Both the position numbers and the translations under genes were made by a program. From assembly GCF_014803405.1 (NCBI RefSeq), contig NZ_JACYFG010000002.1, forward strand, positions 372,001 through 436,000: DNA of 64,000 nucleotides, in the 5' to 3' direction. Below, piece after piece: positions 26,197 to 33,929 of the stretch. The notes beneath the pieces are model-generated. The model was not told the origin of the DNA. It searched no databases and worked only from the letters and a program-made list of their open reading frames with translations. This DNA comes from Pelagicoccus enzymogenes (lineage in GTDB: Bacteria; Verrucomicrobiota; Verrucomicrobiia; Opitutales; Opitutaceae). Every line of letters begins with the position of its first letter. The stretch's first letter is position 1.

Positions 26197-27024
26197 TCAG
26201 TAAAAGAATTCTTTCGACTTCTCGTACTCCGCGAGCGCGTCTTCCAAGTAGCTATGCAGGGCGTTGAGGCGATCCATGGAGGATGGGTGGGTGGAATTGT
26301 AGTTGTTGCCCCCCATTCCTCCTTCCAGCTCGACCATGCGCTCCATCACGGTGATCGCCGCGTTCGGATCGTATCCGGCTTTTGCCATGTACATGATACC
26401 GATGTGGTCGGCCTCCGCCTCTTTCTTCTGGTCCCAGGCTTGAGCTGCTTGCCCCGTGCCAATGCCGTAGAGTCCCATGATCATGGGCGTCATGTTGATG
26501 TAGGAACCGCCCCCTAGACCGGCCACGCCCGCTCCCGTCACCGCGGCTGCGATTCCCACGAGCTGCCCGCCGGCGCCGATTACCATCTGCTGCGAAATGC
26601 GTTCGTGCGTGTGCCGCGCGGTCACGTGAGCGATCTCGTGAGCCACTACCGAAGCAAGCTCATCCTCCGTCTTCACGATTTGAAAAAGCCCCGTGAAGAT
26701 GCCGACTTTGCCGCCCGGCATGGCAAAGGCATTCACTTCGTTTTGGTCGAACACTACGAATTCCCACTCCGCCAATGGCATGTCCCAAAACACTTGCTGG
26801 GAAATCCGATTGCCCACCGACTGCAACATCTCGTTGTAGGCAGCATGGGTAGAGATCGGCATTTGCCGCTTCATGTCTTCGAAAGCGGCGATCGTCATCT
26901 CCGCCACCTTCGTGTCGGACGTGAGATTCATCTGCTTGCGTCCTGTAACAGGTGTAGTACTACAAGAGCTGAGAAGAACGGCGGAGCTAAGCAGAACGGG
27001 CAGGATAAACTTTGAAGTCTTCAT
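26197..27024 (-). CDS. M48-family metalloprotease lipoprotein
   Basis: The ATG at 27024 gives 275 residues with a lipoprotein signal (LLSSAVLLSSCSTTPVTGR; Cys near residue 21). The zinc site is VVAHEIAHVTARHTHER (HExxH), with a later conserved acidic helix EAEADHIGIMYMAKAGYDP and NSTHPSSMDRL. These match the periplasmic M48 proteases of the LoiP/YcaL/BepA group, which degrade or rescue misassembled outer-membrane proteins. It appears monocistronic. Confidence 0.92.
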   Translation of the reverse strand: MKTSKFILPVLLSSAVLLSSCSTTPVTGRKQMNLTSDTKVAEMTIAAFEDMKRQMPISTHAAYNEMLQSVGNRISQQVFWDMPLAEWEFVVFDQNEVNAFAMPGGKVGIFTGLFQIVKTEDELASVVAHEIAHVTARHTHERISQQMVIGAGGQLVGIAAAVTGAGVAGLGGGSYINMTPMIMGLYGIGTGQAAQAWDQKKEAEADHIGIMYMAKAGYDPNAAITVMERMVELEGGMGGNNYNSTHPSSMDRLNALHSYLEDALAEYEKSKEFFY

Positions 27025-27398
27025 GGTTGGAACAAACGGGTCTACACGTAACAACAAGGGATACGTCCGGAAACAGGACTTGGTTTCAAAGACCCTCGCC
27101 TCAAGTGGCCACTTTTGCAATAGATAAGCCCAACTCTGCGTATCCACTTCCTAGGTCGATTTCACTAGGCGTTTACCTAGCGGAAAATACCTCAGATCCC
27201 GATTGAACACCGCCGCCGAATGCTCGTCCAATAGACTTAGGCTGAATCCAGATTCTTAAGCTTTTCGTAATTTCCTTCAACGACGCTTCACTTGTGCACG
27301 CAATTGGCATAGTGTGACCCATCGTTCGTTCAACCACTCGTTAACCAAGCAACCCGACACCCCCGCAAGAAGCGACCTTCACAAAGGAGTTTTAAATC
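27025..27398. other. Divergent intergenic region with a strong ribosome-binding site
   Basis: About 374 bases separate the minus-strand M48 gene from the plus-strand TPR gene, so it must hold both promoters. No clear -35/-10 pair was resolved. A consensus Shine-Dalgarno AAAGGAG at 27383-27389, 9 bases before the ATG at 27399, fixes the start of the TPR gene and is stronger than most in this window. Confidence 0.6.
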
Positions 27399-29111
27399 AT
27401 GGCAGATCTCCAAGATCCCTCTCAACAGACGCCCAAGAAACACAAGGTTATCCACTGGAATCCCGAGGAAGACGACTTGGGGGCAAATTCGAAGCCAGCC
27501 GTGAAAGCCTACTTGGGTGGCGCCATCGTAACCCTGCTCGTGGTGGGTATCGGAATCGTCAGCTACTTCCTGTTCTTCTATACACCCCCAACCGCTAGCC
27601 CGGAGGAAATCGCCGCCGCCGGAGCCGCCGCCGAGGCTGACCCTCGTCGCGCCTTCGAAAGCGTTTCCCGCGCCCAGGGAATAAAGGATTCCGTAGACCG
27701 CCAGCTCGAAGCCGCCCGCCAGATGCCGATCACCGGCAACGAAGTGCTGCGACAAAAGCTCATCAATATCGAGAAGGAGAAAATCGAGGCCGACGACCTC
27801 ATGGCCAAGAACCGCTTCGCCCGCGCCATCGCTCAATACAACAGCGTCGACGCCCTGATCGAAGACTTCACGACCGAAGTCGAAAACAAGCAAAAGGCCC
27901 GCGGGCTCTACGACGGATTCCTCGTACGCTCCGGCGAGCTGGAAATCGTCAAACACTTGGACGAGGATAGCTTCGAAGCCGCATTCGGGCTCGCATCCGA
28001 GGCCAAGAAATTTCTCGATTCCGGAAGTTTCACCCTCGCCCTCCAAAGAATGGAAGAGGCATCCAAGTCCCTCGACGCGGTCCAGCAAGCAAAGCAAGAG
28101 TTCATCCGCAGCAACGCCGCCCAAGGCAACCGCTTCATTGCTCAAGGCAAGAGCGAGGAAGCCATCGCATCCTTCACCAAAGTCCTCGAACTGGACCCCA
28201 CCAACGAAGAGGCGCTCAAGCAGCTAGAGCGCTCGCGCGTCGCAGACAAAGTCTACGCAGCACTCGAATCCGCGAAGGCCAGCGAGGATTCCGACCAGCT
28301 CGAAACAGCCCTGCAGCACTACCAGCAGGCAGCTAAAATCGACTCCGGTTCCGCCAAGGCCCAGTCCGGGGTGTCCCGCGTCAAACGCAAGATCGCCGAG
28401 AGAGACTTCACCGCAGCCTATTCCGCAGCCCAGATCGCGATCAGCGAGTCACGCTTCCAAGACGCCATCGTGAACTACCAAGCCGCCCTGGAGATCTTTC
28501 CCGACCGCAGCGACATCGAGGCGGCCATCGAGAGAGCGGCCGCGGAAAAACACCAAAACGACATCGTCACTCGCATCACCCAAGCCTACGAGTTCGAACG
28601 CGAGTTCGACTGGGAAAGCGCCCGCAACCTATACCAAGAGCTCGTCCAGATGGAACCTGACCTTAAGGAAGCCAAGGATGGGCTTTTGCGGACCGGCCGC
28701 ATGATTCGCAGCATCCTGCGCTACGAAACCCTCATCGAAGTCGCCAAATCCGAAGCCCAACGCACAGAATTCCAGCTGGCGATACGAACCTTTGACGAGG
28801 CAATGCGGTCTAAGCCAGAGTACCTCGCCTTGACCGAGGAAGGAGAACGCCTCCGCAAGTTCCTGCAACTGCAGAGCCAACCCGTCTCCGTTACCCTCAT
28901 TTCCGACGGTTCCACCTGGGTCAGCGTGCAAGGCCCCTCGATGCGCAAACCGGAAAAGTTCGACACCACCACAGTCGACCTGCTCCCCGGCAAGTACTTC
29001 ATCATCGGCCGCAAGAAAGGCTACCAAGACGTTCGCTTCGGCATTCAAATCCGAGGCGGCATGAGCCAAGACCCCATCACCGTCTCAGCTAACGTTAAAA
29101 ACGATTACTAA
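27399..29111 (+). CDS. Membrane-anchored TPR protein of unknown function
   Basis: 570 residues. A cytoplasmic N-terminus of about 45 residues is followed by one membrane helix (AIVTLLVVGIGIVSYFLFFY, ~50-69). A long helical repeat region (~85-480) follows, with TPR-like units such as GNRFIAQGKSEEAIASFTKV and RFQDAIVNYQAALEIFPDRS. The last ~90 residues form a beta-rich domain containing VSVTLISDGSTWVSV and DLLPGKYFIIGRKKGYQDVRF, which resembles PEGA-like surface modules. It is first in a three-gene cluster with two secreted proteins, so it may organise or sense an envelope structure. The function is unknown. Confidence 0.8.
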   Translation: MADLQDPSQQTPKKHKVIHWNPEEDDLGANSKPAVKAYLGGAIVTLLVVGIGIVSYFLFFYTPPTASPEEIAAAGAAAEADPRRAFESVSRAQGIKDSVDRQLEAARQMPITGNEVLRQKLINIEKEKIEADDLMAKNRFARAIAQYNSVDALIEDFTTEVENKQKARGLYDGFLVRSGELEIVKHLDEDSFEAAFGLASEAKKFLDSGSFTLALQRMEEASKSLDAVQQAKQEFIRSNAAQGNRFIAQGKSEEAIASFTKVLELDPTNEEALKQLERSRVADKVYAALESAKASEDSDQLETALQHYQQAAKIDSGSAKAQSGVSRVKRKIAERDFTAAYSAAQIAISESRFQDAIVNYQAALEIFPDRSDIEAAIERAAAEKHQNDIVTRITQAYEFEREFDWESARNLYQELVQMEPDLKEAKDGLLRTGRMIRSILRYETLIEVAKSEAQRTEFQLAIRTFDEAMRSKPEYLALTEEGERLRKFLQLQSQPVSVTLISDGSTWVSVQGPSMRKPEKFDTTTVDLLPGKYFIIGRKKGYQDVRFGIQIRGGMSQDPITVSANVKNDY

Positions 29112-29147
29112 ATCCGTCCATTTCCCGAACCCCTGACCACTCGAAAC

Positions 29148-30074
29148 ATGGCAAACTCGCACAAATACCTTCGTCGCCTAGAACTGTTTTCTGTCGCGCT
29201 GGGCTTGAGCGCTTTCGCCACAGTCCAAGCCCAAATCGATCCCGATCCCTCGATCTACGACGCGGTGCAGAACGGGGCGAGTTCCAACGGAGGCAAGATC
29301 AAAGGAAACAACACCCCTTTGGGCGGTAGCATCACGCCGGTTAACGAATCGCAGCTCCCTCCCATCGAGATCCAAACCAACATCCCCGGCATCAACGGAA
29401 ACCCGCTCGGCATGCCTGGCGGCATGGCCGGCGCCGTAGCCCAAGCAGCCGGCGGCAGCTCGGGAATGCCTCCCATCATGGGCGGTGGCAGCGGCGGAGG
29501 ACAAAGCGGAGGACAAAAGAGCCCCTTCCCCATGCCCTCTTCCCAAAGCCAATCGCAGTCCCAGTCCCAAAGCCAAGGCCAGCCGCCGATGGGCCAGCAG
29601 CAAAGCAGCCAAGGACAACAGGGACAACAAGGGCAGATGCCTCAAGGCCAACAATCCCAACAACAAGGTCAGCAAGGGCAACAAGGGCAACAAGGGCAGC
29701 AGTCGCAAAACCAGCAGGGACAGCAAGGACAGCAGTCACAGAGCCAACAGGGACAGAGCGGACAATCCGGTAGCCAATCCTCCATTTCCAGCCAGATGCC
29801 ACCCGCTCCCGAAGAGCAAGCGATCGGCAGCGAAGGCGAGCAGATAGACCCAAATGGCGAGCTCGCCTCCGACGGTGAAAGCGGCGAGTCCGGCGAAAGC
29901 GGAGAAAGCGCGGAAACCCAAAACGCCCGCAAAGGTCGGCCCAATTCCAGCAACCAACAAAACGAAGCCACCGAAGGCGATGGCCAAGCCATGCCCGAAG
30001 ACATCGGAGGCTCCTCCGGTAGCAAACGCGGCAAGGGAACAATCGACGACGTCGCCGTCCCTTCGAATCTATAG
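29148..30074 (+). CDS. Secreted Gln/Gly/Ser-rich low-complexity protein
   Basis: 308 residues with a signal peptide (about residues 1-28, ending in ATVQAQ). A short ordered-looking part is followed by a Gly/Met/Pro-rich stretch (MPGGMAGAVAQAAGG), then a long low-complexity core made of QGQQ, QSQSQ and QQGQQGQQ repeats (~130-205). An acidic GESGESGESGE stretch and a basic tail close the protein. There are no cysteines and no known domain. Such composition suggests an intrinsically disordered, possibly phase-separating or adhesive secreted protein. It lies 36 bases after the TPR gene and 18 bases before the next gene, so it is in an operon. Confidence 0.75.
   Translation: MANSHKYLRRLELFSVALGLSAFATVQAQIDPDPSIYDAVQNGASSNGGKIKGNNTPLGGSITPVNESQLPPIEIQTNIPGINGNPLGMPGGMAGAVAQAAGGSSGMPPIMGGGSGGGQSGGQKSPFPMPSSQSQSQSQSQSQGQPPMGQQQSSQGQQGQQGQMPQGQQSQQQGQQGQQGQQGQQSQNQQGQQGQQSQSQQGQSGQSGSQSSISSQMPPAPEEQAIGSEGEQIDPNGELASDGESGESGESGESAETQNARKGRPNSSNQQNEATEGDGQAMPEDIGGSSGSKRGKGTIDDVAVPSNL
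29560..29770 (+). repeat. Low-complexity coding repeat (CAA/CAG/GGA-rich)
   Basis: Within the Gln-rich secreted protein the DNA consists of short imperfect tandem units such as CAACAAGGGCAGCAG and CAAGGGCAACAAGG. This is a likely site of repeat-length variation between strains, and one where assemblies may collapse. Confidence 0.8.
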
Positions 30075-30092
30075 TTCTTGATTCACCCCACT

Positions 30093-30533
30093 ATGAAAAC
30101 GCTTCTCGCAGTCGCTGTCGCCCTCGCGGCCACTTGCCTCGCCCAGGCCCAACAAGAGAGAATTATCGTCTATCCTGTCGAAGCCATCGCAGACGGAGCT
30201 CGTTTCTCGAAACAGAAGTTCAACGAAACCTACCCTGGAATCGACGTCACCCAGTACGGACTCTCCGACGAAGGCTGGTACATTCGCTACAAACACGAGC
30301 TGCTCACCTACCTCTACGGACCTCTTGAGGACCTCAACTACGCCCGGCGACAAAAGAAGCTTCTCGAAGAGATCCGACTCTCGGTCGTTCTAAAGAATCC
30401 CTCCTTGAGCAGCAGCACCGTCGACATCATCCGCTTCGACTTCAACGCCACTCCGGACAACATGGGCGTCGCCGAGGACATCGACAACCCCTACCTCATC
30501 CCCGAACTCACAGGCGAAGAGGGAAAGAAATAG
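30093..30533 (+). CDS. Small secreted protein of unknown function
   Basis: 146 residues from the ATG at 30093 (an upstream TTG at 30078 is less likely), with a signal peptide MKTLLAVAVALAATCLAQA. The mature part has QERIIVYPVEAIADGARFSK, DEGWYIRYKHELLTYLYGPL and the acidic end IPELTGEEGKK. No domain was recognised. It is the last gene of the TPR/Gln-rich cluster and is followed by a terminator shared with the converging oxidoreductase gene. Confidence 0.72.
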   Translation: MKTLLAVAVALAATCLAQAQQERIIVYPVEAIADGARFSKQKFNETYPGIDVTQYGLSDEGWYIRYKHELLTYLYGPLEDLNYARRQKKLLEEIRLSVVLKNPSLSSSTVDIIRFDFNATPDNMGVAEDIDNPYLIPELTGEEGKK

Positions 30534-30563
30534 GAGCAAGAACCAGAACTTTCACCCCACAAT

Positions 30564-30604
30564 AAAAAAGAGGACCGCTTCATCCGAAGCCGTCCTCTTT
30601 TTTT
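30564..30604. terminator. Bidirectional terminator between convergent genes
   Basis: The stem GAGGAC(C)GCTTC / GAAGC(C)GTCCTC, with one C-C mismatch and an ATCC loop, is flanked by A-runs on the left and eight T on the right. It would therefore stop transcription from both directions. Confidence 0.9.
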
Positions 30605-30632
30605 AACTCCAAAGCAGCAAATTCGCCGCCCT

Positions 30633-31667
30633 TCACACGCTCACCCAAACGGAATCTTCCGCCAGCGACTTGATCGCCGCATCGGTGAAACGCATATAGG
30701 CCAGCCCGTCCGCAAAATTCGTCAGTTCGATAGGAGCCCCTTCGCGAATGCTATTCACGAAATCCGCTTCCACGTTCCAGTCCGCAACATCTTCCGGAGC
30801 AGGTTCCACGACCGTCTCCTTACCACCAAGCAAACACTTGCTCAGCTTACCTGCCTTCAGGTCCATGCGAAGCGTTCCCTTGCTGCCGGCGATTACATAT
30901 CCATCGCTTCCGGATCCGAGTTCCAGTCCCGTCATGCGACCGACGAGGCGCAGACCACTTTCGTACTCCGCAATCACGTCGATGGTTTCAGGGATCTCCA
31001 CCTCGACCAACTCTCCGTTGGCGCCCTTCTGTCGTTGCTTCGTGAATACGGCACCGCTGGCCAGCAAACGATCAGGTTCCTCGCCTAGCCACCGCTGCAC
31101 GACCTCGTAATAGATGCCCAGCATCAAGGTGTTGTTGCCGCTCAGCGCCCGGTCCTGCCTCCAGTTCAACGGAGCCTTGCTGTCCACGTTGAGGCCTAGA
31201 GCCTTGGTAAAGGAAACTTCCCGCAACTCGCCCAACTCGCCGGAGGCCAGGATCTTCTTGATCGTCGCATCCCACTTGAGAGTGAAAGGAGAAGGCACGA
31301 TCTGCGCCACGAGCTCAGGCCGGTTCAAAGACGCCTCCACCATGGCCTCGCCTTCCTCGGTATTCATGGCCATGCGAGCTTCCGTCAAAACATGCTTGCC
31401 CGCGGCTAAAGCCGCAACGGTGATCTCCGCGTGCAGGTACGGCCACGTGCCAATGCAGATCGCATCGATTTCCGGATCGGCCACCACTTCCTTCCAGTCC
31501 TTGGCGATGCGAGGAATATCAAAGGCATCCGCCACCGAACGCGAAGACCCTTCGCTGCGGTTGCAAACGACATCGACGCTAACGCCCTCGATCTCCTTGA
31601 ACCCCGGAATATGACGCAACCGCGTGTTCGCTCCTGCTCCAATAACCCCAATCCTGAGCTTCTTCAT
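30633..31667 (-). CDS. Gfo/Idh/MocA-family oxidoreductase
   Basis: 344 residues from the ATG at 31667. The N-terminal Rossmann fold begins KKLRIGVIGAGANTRLRHIP, followed by CNRSEGSSRSVADAF and IGTWPYLHAEITVAALAAGK. The conserved Lys of the family falls in AGKHVLTEARMA (the usual EKP motif reads TEA here). The C-terminal alpha/beta domain is complete. Such enzymes act on sugars, inositols or related alcohols with NAD(P). The altered EKP motif makes the catalytic role less certain. The gene stands alone on the minus strand upstream of the bidirectional terminator. Confidence 0.85.
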   Translation of the reverse strand: MKKLRIGVIGAGANTRLRHIPGFKEIEGVSVDVVCNRSEGSSRSVADAFDIPRIAKDWKEVVADPEIDAICIGTWPYLHAEITVAALAAGKHVLTEARMAMNTEEGEAMVEASLNRPELVAQIVPSPFTLKWDATIKKILASGELGELREVSFTKALGLNVDSKAPLNWRQDRALSGNNTLMLGIYYEVVQRWLGEEPDRLLASGAVFTKQRQKGANGELVEVEIPETIDVIAEYESGLRLVGRMTGLELGSGSDGYVIAGSKGTLRMDLKAGKLSKCLLGGKETVVEPAPEDVADWNVEADFVNSIREGAPIELTNFADGLAYMRFTDAAIKSLAEDSVWVSV

Positions 31668-31738
31668 GCCCAGAAAAATGGTGTATTCCAAAGTGGACTA
31701 CAATCCCGAACTCCAAGGGAGAACGGAATTATCGCCGC

Positions 31739-32806
31739 TTACTTGGCGTTCGGGTAGCTACCCAGCCACTTCACGAAGGGACAAAACGCTTTCAGCTCCT
31801 TGACCGCTTCAGCCACTGGCTCCTCTTCGAAATGCCCAAGCACATCCAAGAAAAAGCAATACTCCCACGCCGTCTTGCCGCTGGGACGCGACTCGATCTT
31901 GCTAAGGTTCAGGCCACGCGACGAGAAAACATGCAGCGCCTTTTCCAAAGCGCCCACCGAGTGGTCGACCGAGATCAAGAAGCTCGACTTAAATTCGACG
32001 CCCGACGCGTATCCGCTCGACTCCTTGCCGATCACGAGAAAGCGAGTCGTATTGTCCAGACGATCTTGTATTCCCTCCGCAACTACAGGCACCCCATAAA
32101 GATCGGAGGCTAGGATCGACGCGATCGCCGCCGCCTTCGGATCTTCCCTCGCGATCTGCACCGCCTTGGTCGTGCTGTCGCAGGCCTGCAGCGACGCATG
32201 CGGCAAGTGCGCGTGCAACCATTTGCGGCACTGCCCGATCGCCTGATCCTTGGAATAAACGCGTTCGATTTCACCCGGCTGGGACTGCGAAATCAGGCTG
32301 TGCGAAATGGGCGTGAAGATCTGGGCGCAGATTTTCAGGTCGGACTCGAAGAACATGTCCATCGAGTGCGATACCGCGCCTTCCGTCGAATTCTCGATCG
32401 GGATCACGCCATGATCCGCCTCGCCCTTAGCCACCAAATGGAAAACGTCAGGGATCGCTGGAGCCGCGATGTATTCGATGCTGGCGCCAAATTTCTTGAT
32501 CGCCGCCTGGTGGGTGTAAGTCGCCTCCGGACCGAGATACGCAATGCGCATCGGCTTTTCCAAAGCAATCGCCGCCGACATGATCTCGCGGTAGATGGCG
32601 CGGATTGCCTCGTCGCTCAAAGGACCTTGGTTCAGCTTTCCGAGTTTGCGCAGGACCTGTTCTTCCCGGCTCGCCACATAGATCGGCGACCCTTCCAAAC
32701 GCTTCACATGCCCGATTTCCGCCGCAGTGCGAACGCGCTCGTTGAGCAACTTGAGAACCTCTTGATCGATCTCGTCGATCTTCTTTCTTAGCGTATCCAA
32801 ATCCAT
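31739..32806 (-). CDS. pheA: Chorismate mutase / prephenate dehydratase (P-protein)
   Basis: A 355-residue bifunctional enzyme for phenylalanine synthesis. The chorismate mutase (AroQ) domain occupies residues 1-~90 (MDLDTLRKKIDEIDQEVLKL, then HVKRLEGSPIYVASREEQVL). The prephenate dehydratase domain is ~95-275, with AYLGPEATYTHQAA, PIENSTEGAVSHSMD and TRFLVIGKESS. The C-terminal ACT domain (~280-355) contains ALHVFSSRGLNLSKIESRPS, the usual Phe-binding site for feedback inhibition. The start is 1 base from the scpB stop, so the two are co-transcribed. Confidence 0.97.
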   Translation of the reverse strand: MDLDTLRKKIDEIDQEVLKLLNERVRTAAEIGHVKRLEGSPIYVASREEQVLRKLGKLNQGPLSDEAIRAIYREIMSAAIALEKPMRIAYLGPEATYTHQAAIKKFGASIEYIAAPAIPDVFHLVAKGEADHGVIPIENSTEGAVSHSMDMFFESDLKICAQIFTPISHSLISQSQPGEIERVYSKDQAIGQCRKWLHAHLPHASLQACDSTTKAVQIAREDPKAAAIASILASDLYGVPVVAEGIQDRLDNTTRFLVIGKESSGYASGVEFKSSFLISVDHSVGALEKALHVFSSRGLNLSKIESRPSGKTAWEYCFFLDVLGHFEEEPVAEAVKELKAFCPFVKWLGSYPNAK

Positions 32807-32807
32807 A

Positions 32808-33773
32808 CTACTCGACAGGCTTTACTTCCTCCTCGGCTTCTTCCTCGGGCTCTTCGGGCAAATCGTCTGCTTCCGCAGGCTCATCGGACGCGTCCCCTTC
32901 CGTTTCCGCGTCCTCCGGCTCCTCTTCCAAATTCTCCGTATCCGCTACTTCCTCCTCGGAAGCGGACTCCTCTTCCTGATCCTCTGGCGCCGCATCCGCT
33001 GCATCCTCGGTCGCTTCTTCCGACTCCGACGCCGGCTCTTGGCTTTCCTCTCGCTTGTCTCCCTCCGGCAGTCCCATTTCCTTCTCGGTCATTTCCTGCT
33101 GGTTGGAAACTTCATGCAGCCACTCGTCGAGCTGGCCCGGCGACAAAACGTCGGAAGCAGGCAACTCTTCGATGGAGCGAATGCCCACGAACTCCAAAAA
33201 CGCTTCCGTGGTCCCGTACTGAATCGGACGTCCCGGCAAATCCGCGCGTCCCACCACATGCACGAAATCGCGCTCGAGCAGCTTGCTGAGCGGCGAATCG
33301 ATCGAAACGCCGCGGATCTTCTCGATCTCCGCCCGCACCACTGGTTGACGATAGGCGATCACCGCCAGCGTTTCGAGGGCCGACTGGTTCAACTTGATCG
33401 GACGCGGTTCGTCCCGCAATAAACTGATCCACTCCCCCACCGTCGGCGAAGTCACCATCAAAAAGCCGCTCGGCCGCTCGATCAGACGATACACCTCGTC
33501 CTTGTCGATCATCTCAGCCGCGATGCGGTCCATCGACTCGCGAATCTGAGTCGCCGTCACCAAGTCGGGCACTTCCGTAGTCGGCATGCCGTCGCCCGGC
33601 AAAAAGGGCTGCTCCGGCTCTTCGTAGTCCGGATTCTCTTCCACCTCTTCGCCCTCCGGCACTTCCCTCGCCGCATGGTACTTGGTAAACACGCCCTGGA
33701 TTTCCTTGACGCTCAAAGGTCCGGACGCGCCAAAGAGGAGGGCTTTTAAAACTCGGTCTAAGCTGAATGCCAT
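32808..33773 (-). CDS. scpB: Segregation and condensation protein B
   Basis: 321 residues, longer than typical ScpB (about 180-200). The core (~1-230) has the winged-helix elements: LDRVLKALLFGASGPLSVKE, YRLIERPSGFLMVTSPTVGE, LETLAVIAYRQPVVRAEIEK and IRGVSIDSPLSKLLERDFVH, then IQYGTTEAFLEFVGI. The extra C-terminal ~90 residues are almost entirely Glu, Asp, Ala and Ser and are predicted disordered. ScpB binds ScpA and the kleisin-SMC complex. scpA is at 52.8 kb rather than adjacent. It overlaps no gene but abuts pheA. Confidence 0.95.
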   Translation of the reverse strand: MAFSLDRVLKALLFGASGPLSVKEIQGVFTKYHAAREVPEGEEVEENPDYEEPEQPFLPGDGMPTTEVPDLVTATQIRESMDRIAAEMIDKDEVYRLIERPSGFLMVTSPTVGEWISLLRDEPRPIKLNQSALETLAVIAYRQPVVRAEIEKIRGVSIDSPLSKLLERDFVHVVGRADLPGRPIQYGTTEAFLEFVGIRSIEELPASDVLSPGQLDEWLHEVSNQQEMTEKEMGLPEGDKREESQEPASESEEATEDAADAAPEDQEEESASEEEVADTENLEEEPEDAETEGDASDEPAEADDLPEEPEEEAEEEVKPVE

Positions 33774-33929
33774 GGGTTAGGTAAGGAGGGAAAATCGTCG
33801 GTGAATTTGGGCCAAAGTATAACTTGATCGCAATCGGGCCCTCTGATGTAAAGGTTCTCTTTTTTCAGCACAGACCGCTACGGGCTGAGCGGAAGAAGGC
33901 AAATCAAACTTTCTTAACCCAATCCTCCC

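Noticed and set aside
29148-30074. Prion or amyloid adhesin (curli-like) assignment for the Gln-rich protein
   Set aside because: The Gln-rich repeats suggest disorder, but there are no curlin repeats and no csg genes; the function is left open.
33774-33929. Riboswitch or leader peptide upstream of ilvD
   Set aside because: The 156-base gap has no T-box-like structure, no run of Leu/Val/Ile codons and no clear attenuator hairpin.
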